In this document: positions 8,360 to 17,667 of the stretch, one piece after another | How positions within the stretch are numbered: the first letter of the stretch is position 1 | Layout of the letters: each line of letters starts with the position of its first letter | NCBI GenBank assembly: GCA_963849105.1 | Contig: CAWKGD010000003.1 | Location: 620,001 to 684,000, forward strand | DNA: 64,000 nt | Source: CAVRXQ01 sp963849105 | Lineage (GTDB): Bacteria > Actinomycetota > Acidimicrobiia > Acidimicrobiales > Bog-793 | Reading direction: 5' to 3' | The notes under the pieces: generated by a model | What the model was told of the DNA's origin: nothing | The model's database searches: none | What the model saw: only the letters and a program-made list of their open reading frames with translations | Position numbers and translations under genes: made by a program

Positions 8360-8630
8360 ACGGCGGCCAGCTGGTCGTCAAGCGTTTGTTCCTGAACACG
8401 AGCCGAATGTGGCGTCGCACCGAGTTCGGCTGACGCGGAACGTCGGAGCCGGCCAATCCGCGCCGTGCCACCGGTCGGGCGGGCGAGCGTGCACAGCATC
8501 TTGGTCGTGGTCGTCGTGCCGGCGCCGTTTGGTCGCATGAAGGCGAAGACCTCGCCGTGTGCGAACGGAATCTCCTTGACCGCTTCCAGATCGCATAGTG
8601 CTTCGAGAGGGCAGACACCTCCACGGCGAG
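8360..8630 (-). pseudogene. Wreck of a DrrA-type ABC transporter ATPase gene
   Basis: Pieces of a drug-exporter ATPase can be followed through at least three frame changes. LAVEVSALSKHY is read at 8630-8595. CDLEAVKEIPF through EVFAFMRPNGAGTTTTTKML and LARPTGGTARI is read at 8595-8455. DVPRQPNSVRRHIRLVF is read at 8444-8394, then QEQTLDDQLAA at about 8394-8362. The Walker A lysine is lost (GPNGAGKTT has become RPNGAGTTT). The relic stops where the CBS gene begins, so about 90 of more than 300 residues remain. No permease is adjacent. Confidence 0.85.
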
Positions 8631-8639
8631 GCGGGTCCG

Positions 8640-9189
8640 CTGGTAGGACAAATCGCGCCCGCCGAGTTGCGTTCTGTCGGTCAGACCGACGCCCATACCT
8701 CAAGGTTGCGCTGCTGGCCGTCGGCCGGCCCAGAGCCGAAGGTCCATAACGAACAGCGCCTGAGTTTCGGGTCCCACCGGTGTCAACTGAACTCGCGGCA
8801 GCCCCGAGTGTCATCTCTGGAGCGGTGGCGGGACCGTCTCAGTTTTGGGCGGCCACGGGCACGCTCGCGGCCAAACGAATCGGCGGCCCAATCCGCTTCG
8901 CGTGACGCATCGATGGGCTCCGTGTCTTCGCGCCCCGAGACGAGCCGCGCGGCGTGACCTTTGGCCCTGCCCTTCGATGGCGCACGCCGTGACACTCGAA
9001 CAAGGCGCTCGAGGAGCAAATCGTCGTGCCGCTGCGACTGCGAATTGTTGGTGTGAACGACAGGGGGGAGAGAACCTTCTTGTCGGCGCGCGTGGGAACC
9101 CGAAGCGGACAAGCCGATTCACGAGCGACCAGGGTCTTTGTCAGGCACCCTCGGCCATCGCGCGGTGGTGTTGCGCGGACGGTACCCGC
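8640..9189. other. Non-coding stretch between the ABC wreck and the MFS gene
   Basis: About 550 bases without a convincing gene. The plus-strand frame leading into the MFS gene is open here but its translation is Arg/Ala-rich and polar, with no helix or motif, so I read it as chance openness in high-GC DNA. The promoter of the MFS gene should lie here; I could not pick a clear -10/-35 pair. Confidence 0.5.
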
Positions 9190-11091
9190 GTGAGCGATCT
9201 CGCGTCGCGCCCCGTACCCGTAGTCGGGTCCCGCTACAAGTGGGTTGTCCTTTCCAATACGACGATCGGGGTGCTGTTGGCGTCGCTCAACGCGACGAGC
9301 CTCATGATCGCCCTTCCGGTGATCTTCCGAGGGATCAAACTGAACCCGCTCGAGCCGTCGAACTTCCCGTATCTGCTCTGGATCCTCATGGGCTACATGC
9401 TCGTGATGGCCGCAGTCGTGGTCACCGTCGGCCGGATCGGAGACATCTTCGGGCGCGTGAAGATGTACAACCTCGGTTTCGCGTGGTTCACCGCAGCGGC
9501 GATCCTGCTCTCGGTCGTCTGGAGCGATGGGTCGACCGGCGCGATCGAGCTCATCATCTTTCGGATGCTCCAGGCGATCGGCGGGGCGCTCTTGATGGCG
9601 AACTCTGCAGCGATCATCACGGACGCGTTCCCCTCAGAGCAGCTCGGACTCGCCTTGGGGACGAACATGATCGCGATGATGCTTGGGTCGTTCGCCGGCA
9701 TTCTTGCCGGGGGATTGCTCTCCCAGGTCGGGTGGCGATGGGTGTTTCTCGCCAACGTACCGATCGGCGTGTTCGGGACAGTCTGGGCCTACCTGAAACT
9801 GCGCGAGATCGGTGTCCGCATTCCGGCGAAAATCGACTGGCTCGGAAACCTGTCCTTTGCGGGCGGGCTCGCGATGATTCTCACCGGAATCACCTACGCG
9901 CTCGAGCCGTACCGCCACGCTCTAACCGGATGGGGGAACCCCTTCGTGCTCTGGATGATTGGCGGTGGGTTAGCGCTCCTCGTCGCTTTTTTGTACGTCG
10001 AGACGAAGGTCGAGTCCCCGATGTTCCGGCTGTCGCTCTTCCGCATCCGACCGTTCTGGGCGGGCAATCTCGCGCAGTTCCTCGGGGCAGTCGGCCGAGG
10101 GGGATTCCAGTTCATGCTGATGATCTGGTTCCAGGCGATCTGGCTTCCCGAGCACGGTTACGACTTCAAGGTGACACCGCTCTGGGCCGGCATCTACATG
10201 ATCCCGTGGATGGTCGGCTTTGTAGTCACCGGGCCAGTCTCCGGGGCGCTCTCTGACCGCTTCGGTGCGAGATCCTTCGCGACCGGCGGCATGGCGCTCT
10301 CCGCTGTCATGTTCGCGGTGATGATCGCGTTCCCGGCGGACTTCTCATATTGGCCGTTCGCGGCGGTGCTGTTCGTCTCGGGAATCGCGAACGGTCTCTT
10401 CGCTTCGCCGAACACGTCGTCGATCATGAACTCGGTTCCCGCGCGCCATCGCGGGGCCGCTTCAGGCATGCGGGTGACGTTCGCGAACGCCGGCATGCCG
10501 CTGTCGATGGGGCTGTTCTTCACCCTGCTCGTGCTCGGGTTGAACTCGTCCGTCCCGCACGCGCTGCTCTCCGGTCTCGTTGCGCACGGTGTGCCGACGC
10601 ACATCGCGACATCGATCGCGAAGTCACCACCACTCGGCTATCTCTTCGCCGCGTTCTTGGGGTACAACCCGTTGAAGAGCATGCTCGGCCCATCTGTGCT
10701 GTCCCACTTGAGCGGGGCGCAGGCGGCGTCGATCACGAGCCGTGCGTTCTTTCCCGCACTCATCGGATCGTCGTTCAAGCACGCCCTCACGTTGATACTC
10801 GTTTTCGCGGTCGTGATGAGCGTGATCGCCGCGGCAACCTCGGCGTTACGCGGCTCCAGGTACGTGTACGAGGATGAGGAGTCAGTCGCCCAGAAGGCAG
10901 CGATCGAGACTGTCGTCTCGGGTGCGGAAGCTTCCCGAGAAATGACTTACGCGATCAAAGGCGCCGACAAGGGCGAGGCCCAGAATGCCGTCCACCGCCG
11001 GCACACGACGCGCTCCCCGAGCCTTTCGGGGACTGACGGGCGCGTAGTTCGACACCGGCTGCACCGCGCGACGCGCAACTCGAAGTCCTGA
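9190..11091 (+). CDS. Large DHA2-type MFS transporter
   Basis: Integral membrane exporter of 633 aa with about 14 helices, DHA2-like. The N-terminal helix has ASLNATSLMIALPVIF in the position of motif D1. Motif A-like VTVGRIGDIFGRVKMYNLG follows, and a motif C-like GSFAGILAGGLLSQVGWRWVF is seen at about residue 160-180. The GTG at 9190 is chosen because hydrophobic sequence begins 20 codons later. A loop near 460-510 (HGVPTHIATSIAKSPP...) is longer than usual and the C-terminal tail of about 70 residues is charged and cytosolic. The substrate is unknown. A relation to the ABC wreck upstream is not indicated. Confidence 0.88.
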   Translation: MSDLASRPVPVVGSRYKWVVLSNTTIGVLLASLNATSLMIALPVIFRGIKLNPLEPSNFPYLLWILMGYMLVMAAVVVTVGRIGDIFGRVKMYNLGFAWFTAAAILLSVVWSDGSTGAIELIIFRMLQAIGGALLMANSAAIITDAFPSEQLGLALGTNMIAMMLGSFAGILAGGLLSQVGWRWVFLANVPIGVFGTVWAYLKLREIGVRIPAKIDWLGNLSFAGGLAMILTGITYALEPYRHALTGWGNPFVLWMIGGGLALLVAFLYVETKVESPMFRLSLFRIRPFWAGNLAQFLGAVGRGGFQFMLMIWFQAIWLPEHGYDFKVTPLWAGIYMIPWMVGFVVTGPVSGALSDRFGARSFATGGMALSAVMFAVMIAFPADFSYWPFAAVLFVSGIANGLFASPNTSSIMNSVPARHRGAASGMRVTFANAGMPLSMGLFFTLLVLGLNSSVPHALLSGLVAHGVPTHIATSIAKSPPLGYLFAAFLGYNPLKSMLGPSVLSHLSGAQAASITSRAFFPALIGSSFKHALTLILVFAVVMSVIAAATSALRGSRYVYEDEESVAQKAAIETVVSGAEASREMTYAIKGADKGEAQNAVHRRHTTRSPSLSGTDGRVVRHRLHRATRNSKS

Positions 11092-11177
11092 GACGCCTTT
11101 TGTTACGGGAGTTCAACCGGCATCCGTGATAGGGCGGCCGACACTTCGGGAGCCACCCAAGGTGGCACACTCCCTTG

Positions 11178-11750
11178 ATGCGAGGGTTTTCCTTTCCAGC
11201 TGTCGCTTCGCTCGCCGCAGTTGCAGTCACCGTCGGCATCGCCTTGACACCGCCCCTAGCTGAGGCGACCGGTGCGATCACGCTTCTCGGCAACGGGATC
11301 GGAACCGCCCGGTTCGGGCAACCAGAAGCGACCGCGATACCAAACCTCGACAAAGCGCTCGGGTCCCCGAAAGCCACCAGACCAACTCAGTACTACGGCA
11401 ACTGCAGCGTCGACGCCTTTCTCGAATGGCCAAAGATCACCGCTTATTTCTTCCACAACCGTTTCGTCGGCTACAGCACTGGACCCGTCTCGGGGAAACG
11501 CCAACCGAGATCGATTCCAGACGTGGCGACTGCTGCTGGACTGCGAGTCGGCGACACTCTCACAACAGCACGACAGATTTATGGACACGCCCTCAGGGCC
11601 TCCCTCGCACAGGGCGGAAGCTGGTTCGCACGCACTCCATCTGGAACGCTCGACGGTTACCTGACCAACGAGGCGAACCGAACTAAGCCGCCACCCCGCA
11701 TCGGCACGATTGAGGCCGGTGCCGTCGGCTGCCCGGCCGCGTCGCCCTGA
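11178..11750 (+). CDS. Secreted protein of unknown function
   Basis: Signal-peptide protein of 190 aa: MRGFSFPAVASLAAVAVTVGIA followed by a likely cleavage after AEA or ATG. The mature part has two cysteines (GNCSVDAF; GAVGCPA) that could form a disulfide, and a segment IPDVATAAGLRVGDTLTTARQIYG. I do not recognise a family beyond that. The ATG at 11178 follows directly after an in-frame TTG. It is probably monocistronic, because a strong palindrome follows at 11774. Confidence 0.75.
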   Translation: MRGFSFPAVASLAAVAVTVGIALTPPLAEATGAITLLGNGIGTARFGQPEATAIPNLDKALGSPKATRPTQYYGNCSVDAFLEWPKITAYFFHNRFVGYSTGPVSGKRQPRSIPDVATAAGLRVGDTLTTARQIYGHALRASLAQGGSWFARTPSGTLDGYLTNEANRTKPPPRIGTIEAGAVGCPAASP

Positions 11751-11773
11751 CCAACGACCCCGTCTAGGGCAAC

Positions 11774-11810
11774 GGCCGACTTCGCCAGTCGCAGATTGGC
11801 GAAGTCGGCC
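11774..11810. terminator. Perfect 14-bp palindrome between convergent genes
   Basis: ggccgacttcgcca (11774-11787), a 9-base loop, and its exact reverse complement (11797-11810). It lies between the plus-strand secreted-protein gene and the minus-strand diguanylate cyclase. It probably acts as a terminator in both directions, although no U-tract follows on either strand. Confidence 0.6.
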
Positions 11811-11929
11811 CTCCGACATCCATCCGGCCAGCATGCCGACCTTGGGTAGGCATGCCGAGCTCGAAGAGAAGCGTTCAGATCTCGAGTCGGTTGAAACCCG
11901 ATCTGTGAGGGTCTCCTTTACGTCAGGAT

Positions 11930-13447
11930 TCAGGCGAGACTGCTGACGCGCTTATCCGCAAAGGGTTCCGGGGCGACGACGAACTGCATTCCGCCCCGCC
12001 TTTTTGCTTCGTACATGACGGCGTCGGCTCGTTCGAAAACCGCACGCGCCTCGTCGCAACTCGCTCCCGCAGCCACGCCAATACTGACCCTCACGGGCCG
12101 TCCCGCGATTTCCATTTCGTCGAGGGCCCGAATCATGCGATCAGCTACATCGCGCGCGGCCGCGCTGTTGGATTCAAAGCAAATCGCGGCGAACTCATCT
12201 CCGCCGACGCGTGCCATCACATCTCCGCGGCGCAGCAGTCCGTTGAGCGTCGATGCCACCGTTACGAGAAGTTCGTCGCCCGCGCCGTGGCCGAGCGTGT
12301 CGTTCACGCTCTTCAGATCGTCGACATCGATGGAAAGGATCGCGAAGCCAGAGCGGCCAGGTCGATCGACGAGTAACCGGTCGAAGCCGCGTCGATTCTG
12401 CAATCCGGTGAGCTCGTCCGTGGCCGCCTGGGCCTCTCGCGCTTCGTTCGCACGAGCATTGGATAGCGCGAGCTCGGTCAGCCGGCCGACGCCCTTGAGT
12501 TGCTCGAACAAATTGTCTGTGAGCGGCCCGCTCCGTGAGGAAACGCTAAGAACCCCTTCAAGTCGCCCTTTGCAGAGCACCGGCACGTATCCGGCAGCCT
12601 TCACTCCTGAGTCCCGCAAAATTTTGCGCAACTCGGGTCCGGCATCCTCCTCACGCAGGACGCCGTGGCGGGCGACGAGCGTCGTCAGCACCTCCGGAAG
12701 GTAGGGATCGTCCTCAATTGGGAAGGACCCCATACTCCAGTTCCTCTGGTCGAATTCGCTTTGCGAGGTGATCCTCCCGTCAACCGGCCGAAAGAACGTC
12801 GCCCTTGTAAATTTATTTCCCGCTGGTGAAGCCAATTCGGCCGCGAGCGCGACACTTGTCGCGATCACCCCGTCGACATCGTGGATCGCGGTGAGTTTCT
12901 CAGCTGCCGCGCGTAACGCGACTGCTTGACGCCTGAGTTCTGCCTGCTGCGCCACGCTGTTAGCCATCCGGTCGCGCACGAGATGCACCGATACGGCAAT
13001 AAGGGCTCCGATCAGTGTCCACAGGACCCCGCGACGAACCATGACCGGCGTCGACGCATGGGTAGTGGCAGCCGCACAGAGATTGCCTGCGACGACGGCG
13101 GCAACCACGACGGCGGTCTCCAACCGACTCTGGTAGAGGACTGCCCAGATGAGGGGAATCAGGAAGACGATCATGACGCCGGTCGCGGAGCCGCCCTGAG
13201 CGACATCCAGCCACACGACCGAAATGCAAAAAAGGATCGCTGGAACAACCCTCATCCAACGCGGAAGCTGAACCCAGGGTGCCGCAATCGTAAAAGCGCA
13301 AGCGACGAGAAAGCCTAAGGAGATCCAGAGGGCAGGAAGGGACTTAGGACCTGGTGGCATTGCGGTGCTCGCCTCGGCAAGCACCGCGACGAGTGCGAAA
13401 GGCCAAATCCGTCGCGCCAACAACCTGCGGTAGTAGGCGGAGGCCAC
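11930..13447 (-). CDS. Membrane-bound diguanylate cyclase with GAF-like region and GGDEF domain
   Basis: Makes cyclic di-GMP from two GTP. About six transmembrane helices fill residues 12-165; a GAF-like sensor region spans about 180-330 (LTAIHDVDGVIATSVALAAELA...GYVPVLCKGRLEGVLSV). A GGDEF domain occupies about 345-490, with an intact VGGDEF signature at 414-419. The product-inhibition I-site RxxD is present as RRGD exactly five residues before GGDEF, so feedback inhibition is expected. There is no EAL domain. The GTG at 13447 has GGAG just two bases upstream, closer than ideal. The signal sensed is unknown. Confidence 0.93.
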   Translation of the reverse strand: MASAYYRRLLARRIWPFALVAVLAEASTAMPPGPKSLPALWISLGFLVACAFTIAAPWVQLPRWMRVVPAILFCISVVWLDVAQGGSATGVMIVFLIPLIWAVLYQSRLETAVVVAAVVAGNLCAAATTHASTPVMVRRGVLWTLIGALIAVSVHLVRDRMANSVAQQAELRRQAVALRAAAEKLTAIHDVDGVIATSVALAAELASPAGNKFTRATFFRPVDGRITSQSEFDQRNWSMGSFPIEDDPYLPEVLTTLVARHGVLREEDAGPELRKILRDSGVKAAGYVPVLCKGRLEGVLSVSSRSGPLTDNLFEQLKGVGRLTELALSNARANEAREAQAATDELTGLQNRRGFDRLLVDRPGRSGFAILSIDVDDLKSVNDTLGHGAGDELLVTVASTLNGLLRRGDVMARVGGDEFAAICFESNSAAARDVADRMIRALDEMEIAGRPVRVSIGVAAGASCDEARAVFERADAVMYEAKRRGGMQFVVAPEPFADKRVSSLA

Positions 13448-13712
13448 ATCTCCTTCATACGGCGAAAAAAAGGCGCCTGTTTATACTTGGGCGGCCCAGT
13501 TGCGTGCGGCTTTCTGTTACGAGCCCTGTGATGAACGTGTCGATTACTCGGTTCGGAATTAATCGATGTTGAAGGCATGATGCCAGGCCGCGCCACCGTC
13601 GAAGGCATTCTCCCATCGGCCGCGGATCGCCCGCCGCTCGAATCGATATCGGCTTCGAAACGCTGAGCGAAATCGGGCGCGCTTCGATGCTTGTTCCATA
13701 GATTGACTGTCG

Positions 13713-14426
13713 GTGGTCGGTCTTACTCGACGAATCGGAACTCTCCTCGTCTTGCTCATCATGGGCTTCGTTGCCACCTTTGCTTATGGGTTGCCGGAAG
13801 CGAGGGGCGTCCTCGAGCGTGGTCGCGCCGAAACCCCACCTGTGACGGATCGATCGTCAGTTTTCTCTTATGCGGTGTTCAAGGTGACCGCGGCCCAGCT
13901 CGGATCGACGTGGCATACGGGCTGCCCGGTTGCGCCACAAGAGCTTCGAGGCATCCGGATGTCGTACCGGGGATTCGACGGACGGGTGCACGTCGGAACG
14001 ATGATCGTGAACGCACCGGTCGTCGACGCTGTCGTCAAGGTGTTCTCGACGCTCTTCAGTCATCGTTTTCCAATCAAGGAGATGGTCCCAGAGTCCGCCT
14101 ACGGCGGCGACGACAACGCCGCGGCCGCGGCGGACGACACCTCCGGATTCAACTGTCGCTACGCGGTCGCCCCGGGACCTCCCCACTGGTCGGTGCACGC
14201 GTACGGCGAGGCGATCGATGTGAACGACGTTCAAAATCCCTACGTCGACGGATCGATGGTCATCCCTCCGGCGGGACGCGCCTACCTCAATCGTTCCGAC
14301 ATCCGGGCGGGGATGGCGGTTCCGGGCGGGATTCTCGTCGACGCATTCACCTCCGTTGGCTGGTATTGGGGAGGTCGCTGGGCAGCCTCCCCTGACTACC
14401 AGCACTTCTCTCTGACCGGCGGCTGA
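13713..14426 (+). CDS. Exported M15-family peptidase (VanY-like D-Ala-D-Ala carboxypeptidase)
   Basis: Zinc peptidase acting on peptidoglycan stem peptides outside the membrane. An N-terminal signal or anchor helix (RRIGTLLVLLIMGFVATFA) is followed by a domain carrying the M15 zinc motif SVHAYGEAIDVN (His and Asp ligands, consensus SxHxxGxAxD) and the late DYQHFS (third His ligand). At 237 aa it is the usual size for a single-domain enzyme. Whether it is a carboxypeptidase or an L,D-endopeptidase cannot be told. GTG start at 13713. Confidence 0.9.
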   Translation: MVGLTRRIGTLLVLLIMGFVATFAYGLPEARGVLERGRAETPPVTDRSSVFSYAVFKVTAAQLGSTWHTGCPVAPQELRGIRMSYRGFDGRVHVGTMIVNAPVVDAVVKVFSTLFSHRFPIKEMVPESAYGGDDNAAAAADDTSGFNCRYAVAPGPPHWSVHAYGEAIDVNDVQNPYVDGSMVIPPAGRAYLNRSDIRAGMAVPGGILVDAFTSVGWYWGGRWAASPDYQHFSLTGG

Positions 14427-14572
14427 ACGCTGTTGACTCCAGAGGCCGTGGACACCGCCGTGAAGGTGTGGGGGGACTACCGTCCGCCCGGAAGTTGACC
14501 GCCGGAACGAGCACTCCTTCGCGACGGAGTCCCAAAGCGGCGCATCTCTGGGTTGTCGGGGGAGCCTGCGAC

Positions 14573-15271
14573 ATGAATTACTACGACGTTCTCGGGGTGC
14601 CCGAGGATGCATCCGCGGATGAAATCAGAGACGCCTACCTCGACAAGATCGAACGCGTCTCTCCTGAACGGTTTGTCGACGCGCCAAGCGAGGTCGTCGC
14701 AGCGGTCAAGCAGGCGACGGTGGCGGTCGAAGCAGCCTGGCACGTCCTCGGGGACTCGTCTTCGCGAGCCGAATACGACAGCGATCTGCACGCGGCCGTC
14801 TCCGACAGCCAGCAACCTCGCGTCAAGCGGCTCGAATGGCGCAAGCGCCATGCCGACCACGTCTGGCAGATGGAACAGAGGCTTGGGTTGCCGCTGACGT
14901 CTGTGTTGGGTCTGCATCCCCAAACCGACCGCGGCTTCGGTTCACCAGCTGATCGACCAGGACTGGCGGAGACGCACTCCTCCCTTGACTATTCCTGGAA
15001 CGACCCCCTGGCAGCCTTTGCGAACTGGCTCGCGCCCCACGGAAGGAAGGAGCGTCACGTCTCAGTCCCAGAGGTGTGTGGCCTGCATGCGAGTGATGCC
15101 CTCTACGCGATCGTCAGAACCGACCTTCACATCAGATTCGTGCGACTCACCGAGCACCCGGTTGGTAATGGCATCGTGGTTGATCAGGACCCCCCAGCCG
15201 GCTCGATGGTTCGTCCTGGTAGCACCGTCACGGTGCAAGCTGTCTACGAAGCCGATCCGCCTCGCTCGTGA
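14573..15271 (+). CDS. J-domain-like protein lacking HPD, with C-terminal PASTA domain
   Basis: Residues 1-75 follow the DnaJ J-domain closely (MNYYDVLGVPEDASADEIRDAY at the start, then HVLGDSSSRAEYD). The HPD tripeptide needed to stimulate DnaK is replaced by SPE (IERVSPERF). Residues about 165-230 form one PASTA domain (VSVPEVCGLHASDAL...VVDQDPPAGSMVRPGSTVTVQ), usually a beta-lactam- or muropeptide-binding unit of penicillin-binding proteins and Ser/Thr kinases. No signal peptide or membrane helix is seen. ATG 14573 has GGGGGAG upstream at 14558-14564. The pairing of a J-like and a PASTA domain is unusual. It sits just before an NlpC/P60 gene, so a cell-wall role is possible. Confidence 0.85.
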   Translation: MNYYDVLGVPEDASADEIRDAYLDKIERVSPERFVDAPSEVVAAVKQATVAVEAAWHVLGDSSSRAEYDSDLHAAVSDSQQPRVKRLEWRKRHADHVWQMEQRLGLPLTSVLGLHPQTDRGFGSPADRPGLAETHSSLDYSWNDPLAAFANWLAPHGRKERHVSVPEVCGLHASDALYAIVRTDLHIRFVRLTEHPVGNGIVVDQDPPAGSMVRPGSTVTVQAVYEADPPRS

Positions 15272-15283
15272 ACGGAACTGCAG

Positions 15284-16489
15284 ATGGCCGGAGATCAGAC
15301 AACCGGCGGTAGCGGCATGTCGCTCAGCAGATCACCCAGGTGCTTCGGCCTCAACCCTGAGACCCGGGCCATCCACCGATGCAGGTTGCCGTCGACGCGT
15401 GATCGATCATGCGATTATGACCGTCGGCCGAACGGCCCCCGAGCCCGCGCTGTACGGCACGGGCGCGTCATCGCGCGATGCGCGTGGCGAGCACCATGGG
15501 ACATCTCAGCTCGGCGACTGCTCCTCGCTCTCGTGTTGCTCATGTCGATCGTCGTCGCGTGGGCGCCTTCGGTCGCGTCGGCCGGGACGACGCCTGCCTG
15601 GGTTCGCGTCTCGGTGGCGACGGTGTGGGACCACCCATCGAGCGCGCGTCCCGTCGATGCGTCCGCAATCAGGGATCCGGTACGCATCGGAGACTGGCTC
15701 AACTCGCTGAGCTTTTCCGAGCGGCTCGGTCTCGACAGCCGCATCAACACCCAGGTGCTGCTCGGCGAGCAGGTCATCGTCACGGGGCACCGAGGAGCCT
15801 GGACCAGGGTTGAGGTTCCCGAGCAGATCGGCGCGAAGTACCCGAGCGGGATCGTCGGTTGGGTACCGAGCGTGCAGCTGTCTACCGTCGCACCGCCCAC
15901 GGCAGAGCGCGAGCTCATCGTCGGCGTGCCTCGGACCGGGCTCTACGCCGTTGCCGACGGCGTGGTTGGCCGACGCCGGTTCCTCGTCAGCTTCGACACC
16001 GAGTTGCCGGTCGTCGGGTCGGTTTCGGCCTACGCCATCGTCGGTCTTCCGGGCGGCGCGTTGGGAGCTATCAGCAAGGCCGCGCTCGACCCCGTCCGCG
16101 ACGGTCCGGTCTCCGGCGCGGCGATCGTGAAAGCAGCACGCCAGTTCCTCGGGCTGCCTTACCTGTGGGGCGGGACGAGCGGATTCGGCTTCGACTGCTC
16201 GGGCCTCGTTTACTCCGTTTACGCCCGATACGGCGTTGACCTGCCGCGCGACGCGGCCGACCAGCAGCACGCCGGGAAGCCGGTAGCGCTCGATGAGCTC
16301 AAGCCCGGCGACCTCCTCTTTTTCGCCGGTCCCGGGGGAAAGGGACCAGCTGACCACGTCGCGATCTACGTCGGCGACGGGCGTGTCATCGATGCGCCGT
16401 ACACGGGAGCGTCCGTCGAGTTGGTCCCGATGTCCTCGTTGCCCGTCTGGAACGACTTCTCCGGCGCCATCCGAGTGACCATGCCCTGA
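15284..16489 (+). CDS. Exported NlpC/P60 cell-wall endopeptidase
   Basis: Peptidoglycan hydrolase of the NlpC/P60 type, cutting stem peptides. The C-terminal domain (about 280-401) has the catalytic Cys305 in FDCSGLVYSVY, His358 in ADHVAIYVGDG and the typical QFLGLPYLWGG lead. An export helix (LLLALVLLMSIVVAWAPSVASA) is at about 81-102 if the start is ATG 15284; a start nearer the helix is quite possible, since the first 80 residues look like chance coding. A central region with VPRTGLYAV and a segment ending GIVGWVP may be an SH3-like module. It follows the J/PASTA gene by 12 bp. Confidence 0.88.
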   Translation: MAGDQTTGGSGMSLSRSPRCFGLNPETRAIHRCRLPSTRDRSCDYDRRPNGPRARAVRHGRVIARCAWRAPWDISARRLLLALVLLMSIVVAWAPSVASAGTTPAWVRVSVATVWDHPSSARPVDASAIRDPVRIGDWLNSLSFSERLGLDSRINTQVLLGEQVIVTGHRGAWTRVEVPEQIGAKYPSGIVGWVPSVQLSTVAPPTAERELIVGVPRTGLYAVADGVVGRRRFLVSFDTELPVVGSVSAYAIVGLPGGALGAISKAALDPVRDGPVSGAAIVKAARQFLGLPYLWGGTSGFGFDCSGLVYSVYARYGVDLPRDAADQQHAGKPVALDELKPGDLLFFAGPGGKGPADHVAIYVGDGRVIDAPYTGASVELVPMSSLPVWNDFSGAIRVTMP

Positions 16490-16617
16490 GAGCGGCCCGG
16501 TCCGCCCGTCCACTTAGGGAATCAGCGCGGCAGCCCGCGCTACTGGATGTCACCGCGGCGCGCTTCAATGCCTTCAAGGCACACGCAGTAAAACGTCATA
16601 CCGGTGCCGGAGGCGCC

Positions 16618-17370
16618 TTGGCCGCCCTCTATGTGCTTTTCGCAGCGCTGGTCATGGTTGTCGCCCGATTCGGGCGCCGCTCGCCGAGATCTCGACGTTC
16701 GATCGACCGATACCTCAAAGCGATGGAGACGCTCGGAGAAATCAGTGACAACGTGCGCCGGTCAGAGACCCGCGAGCCGGAGGGTTCCTCGCGCACGGCG
16801 TCCCCGAGCGCTCCAACGTCGTCGGACGACCGCGTCCAGGTGGCGTTTTCTCTCGTTCCACGACGGCCCACACCTCACGACTTCCGATCACGCCGCTGGT
16901 TTCGCTTTGTGATGGCTGGCGCCTTTGTGGCGCTGGCCGCCATCGTCGTGGGCGTCGCACTTTCGAGCTCCGGACCCACAAACTCCAGGCACGCCGCGGC
17001 AGAACGCACGCGGCGCGGCCAGTCGACGCGTCCATCGTCACGAAAGACGAGAACCAGCCGAACGACGAGCCCCACGAAACCGAATACGACCACGACAACG
17101 CGCCCGGCGAGCTCGACCCACGGACCAGTTCTTTCGTCTCTCGAGCCAGACACCGGAGCCGCCGGCGAGACGGTGATACTCAGCGGGACGGCATTTACGA
17201 GTGCCAACGGCACGATCGTCGCGACGTTCGACTCCCGCCCTGCACCGACGCGTTGTCCGAGCGAAGGTCGCTGCCTCGTGACGGTGCCAGCCGGGTTGAA
17301 GGGTTCCGTCGAGGTGCGACTACAGACCGAATCGGGCAGCTCGAACCCGCTTGTTTTCCACTACGGGTGA
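16618..17370 (+). CDS. Membrane-anchored protein with C-terminal IPT/TIG domain
   Basis: About 250 aa. It has an N-terminal helix (ALYVLFAALVMVVARF), a charged cytosolic stretch and a second helix at about 98-120 (FVMAGAFVALAAIVVGVAL). A Thr/Ser/Arg-rich linker follows (about 122-165, rich in TT and PS), then one IPT/TIG immunoglobulin-like domain (VLSSLEPDTGAAGETVILSG to VRLQTESGSSNPLVFHYG). Probably the IPT domain faces outside. The start is uncertain: TTG 16618 is used, and the frame is open further upstream without a better start. Its last 78 bases are copied, in decayed form, at 3756-3832. Confidence 0.75.
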   Translation: MAALYVLFAALVMVVARFGRRSPRSRRSIDRYLKAMETLGEISDNVRRSETREPEGSSRTASPSAPTSSDDRVQVAFSLVPRRPTPHDFRSRRWFRFVMAGAFVALAAIVVGVALSSSGPTNSRHAAAERTRRGQSTRPSSRKTRTSRTTSPTKPNTTTTTRPASSTHGPVLSSLEPDTGAAGETVILSGTAFTSANGTIVATFDSRPAPTRCPSEGRCLVTVPAGLKGSVEVRLQTESGSSNPLVFHYG

Positions 17371-17667
17371 CGGCGGGTGACCGACGTCGGCGCCGACGCC
17401 GACTCAGCGGATTCAACACTTCCATTTTCGATTGGGACCAGAAGCGACCGAGATCGGTTGCCGGGTGCGCCAACCAGACCGGCCGTGGTGACGCTGCGGC
17501 CGTCAGCGGCCGTTCTCACATAGCTGGCCCCGCGCACTTCCAGGCACGGTTGGTGAGATGGTATGGGTCATTCACGTCCAACCGTGGTCTCCTCCGCGAT
17601 GCTTCGTGACAATGTGGATCCGACGGACATCCATAAAGTTGAGGTCCTCGTTTCCAGGACGTGAACG

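Noticed and set aside
8845..9189. N-terminal extension of the large MFS transporter
   Set aside because: Polar, Arg-rich sequence without helices. The transporter topology starts after GTG 9190.
14468..14572. Upstream extension of the J/PASTA protein
   Set aside because: The added residues are not J-domain-like, and GGGGGAG is placed for ATG 14573.
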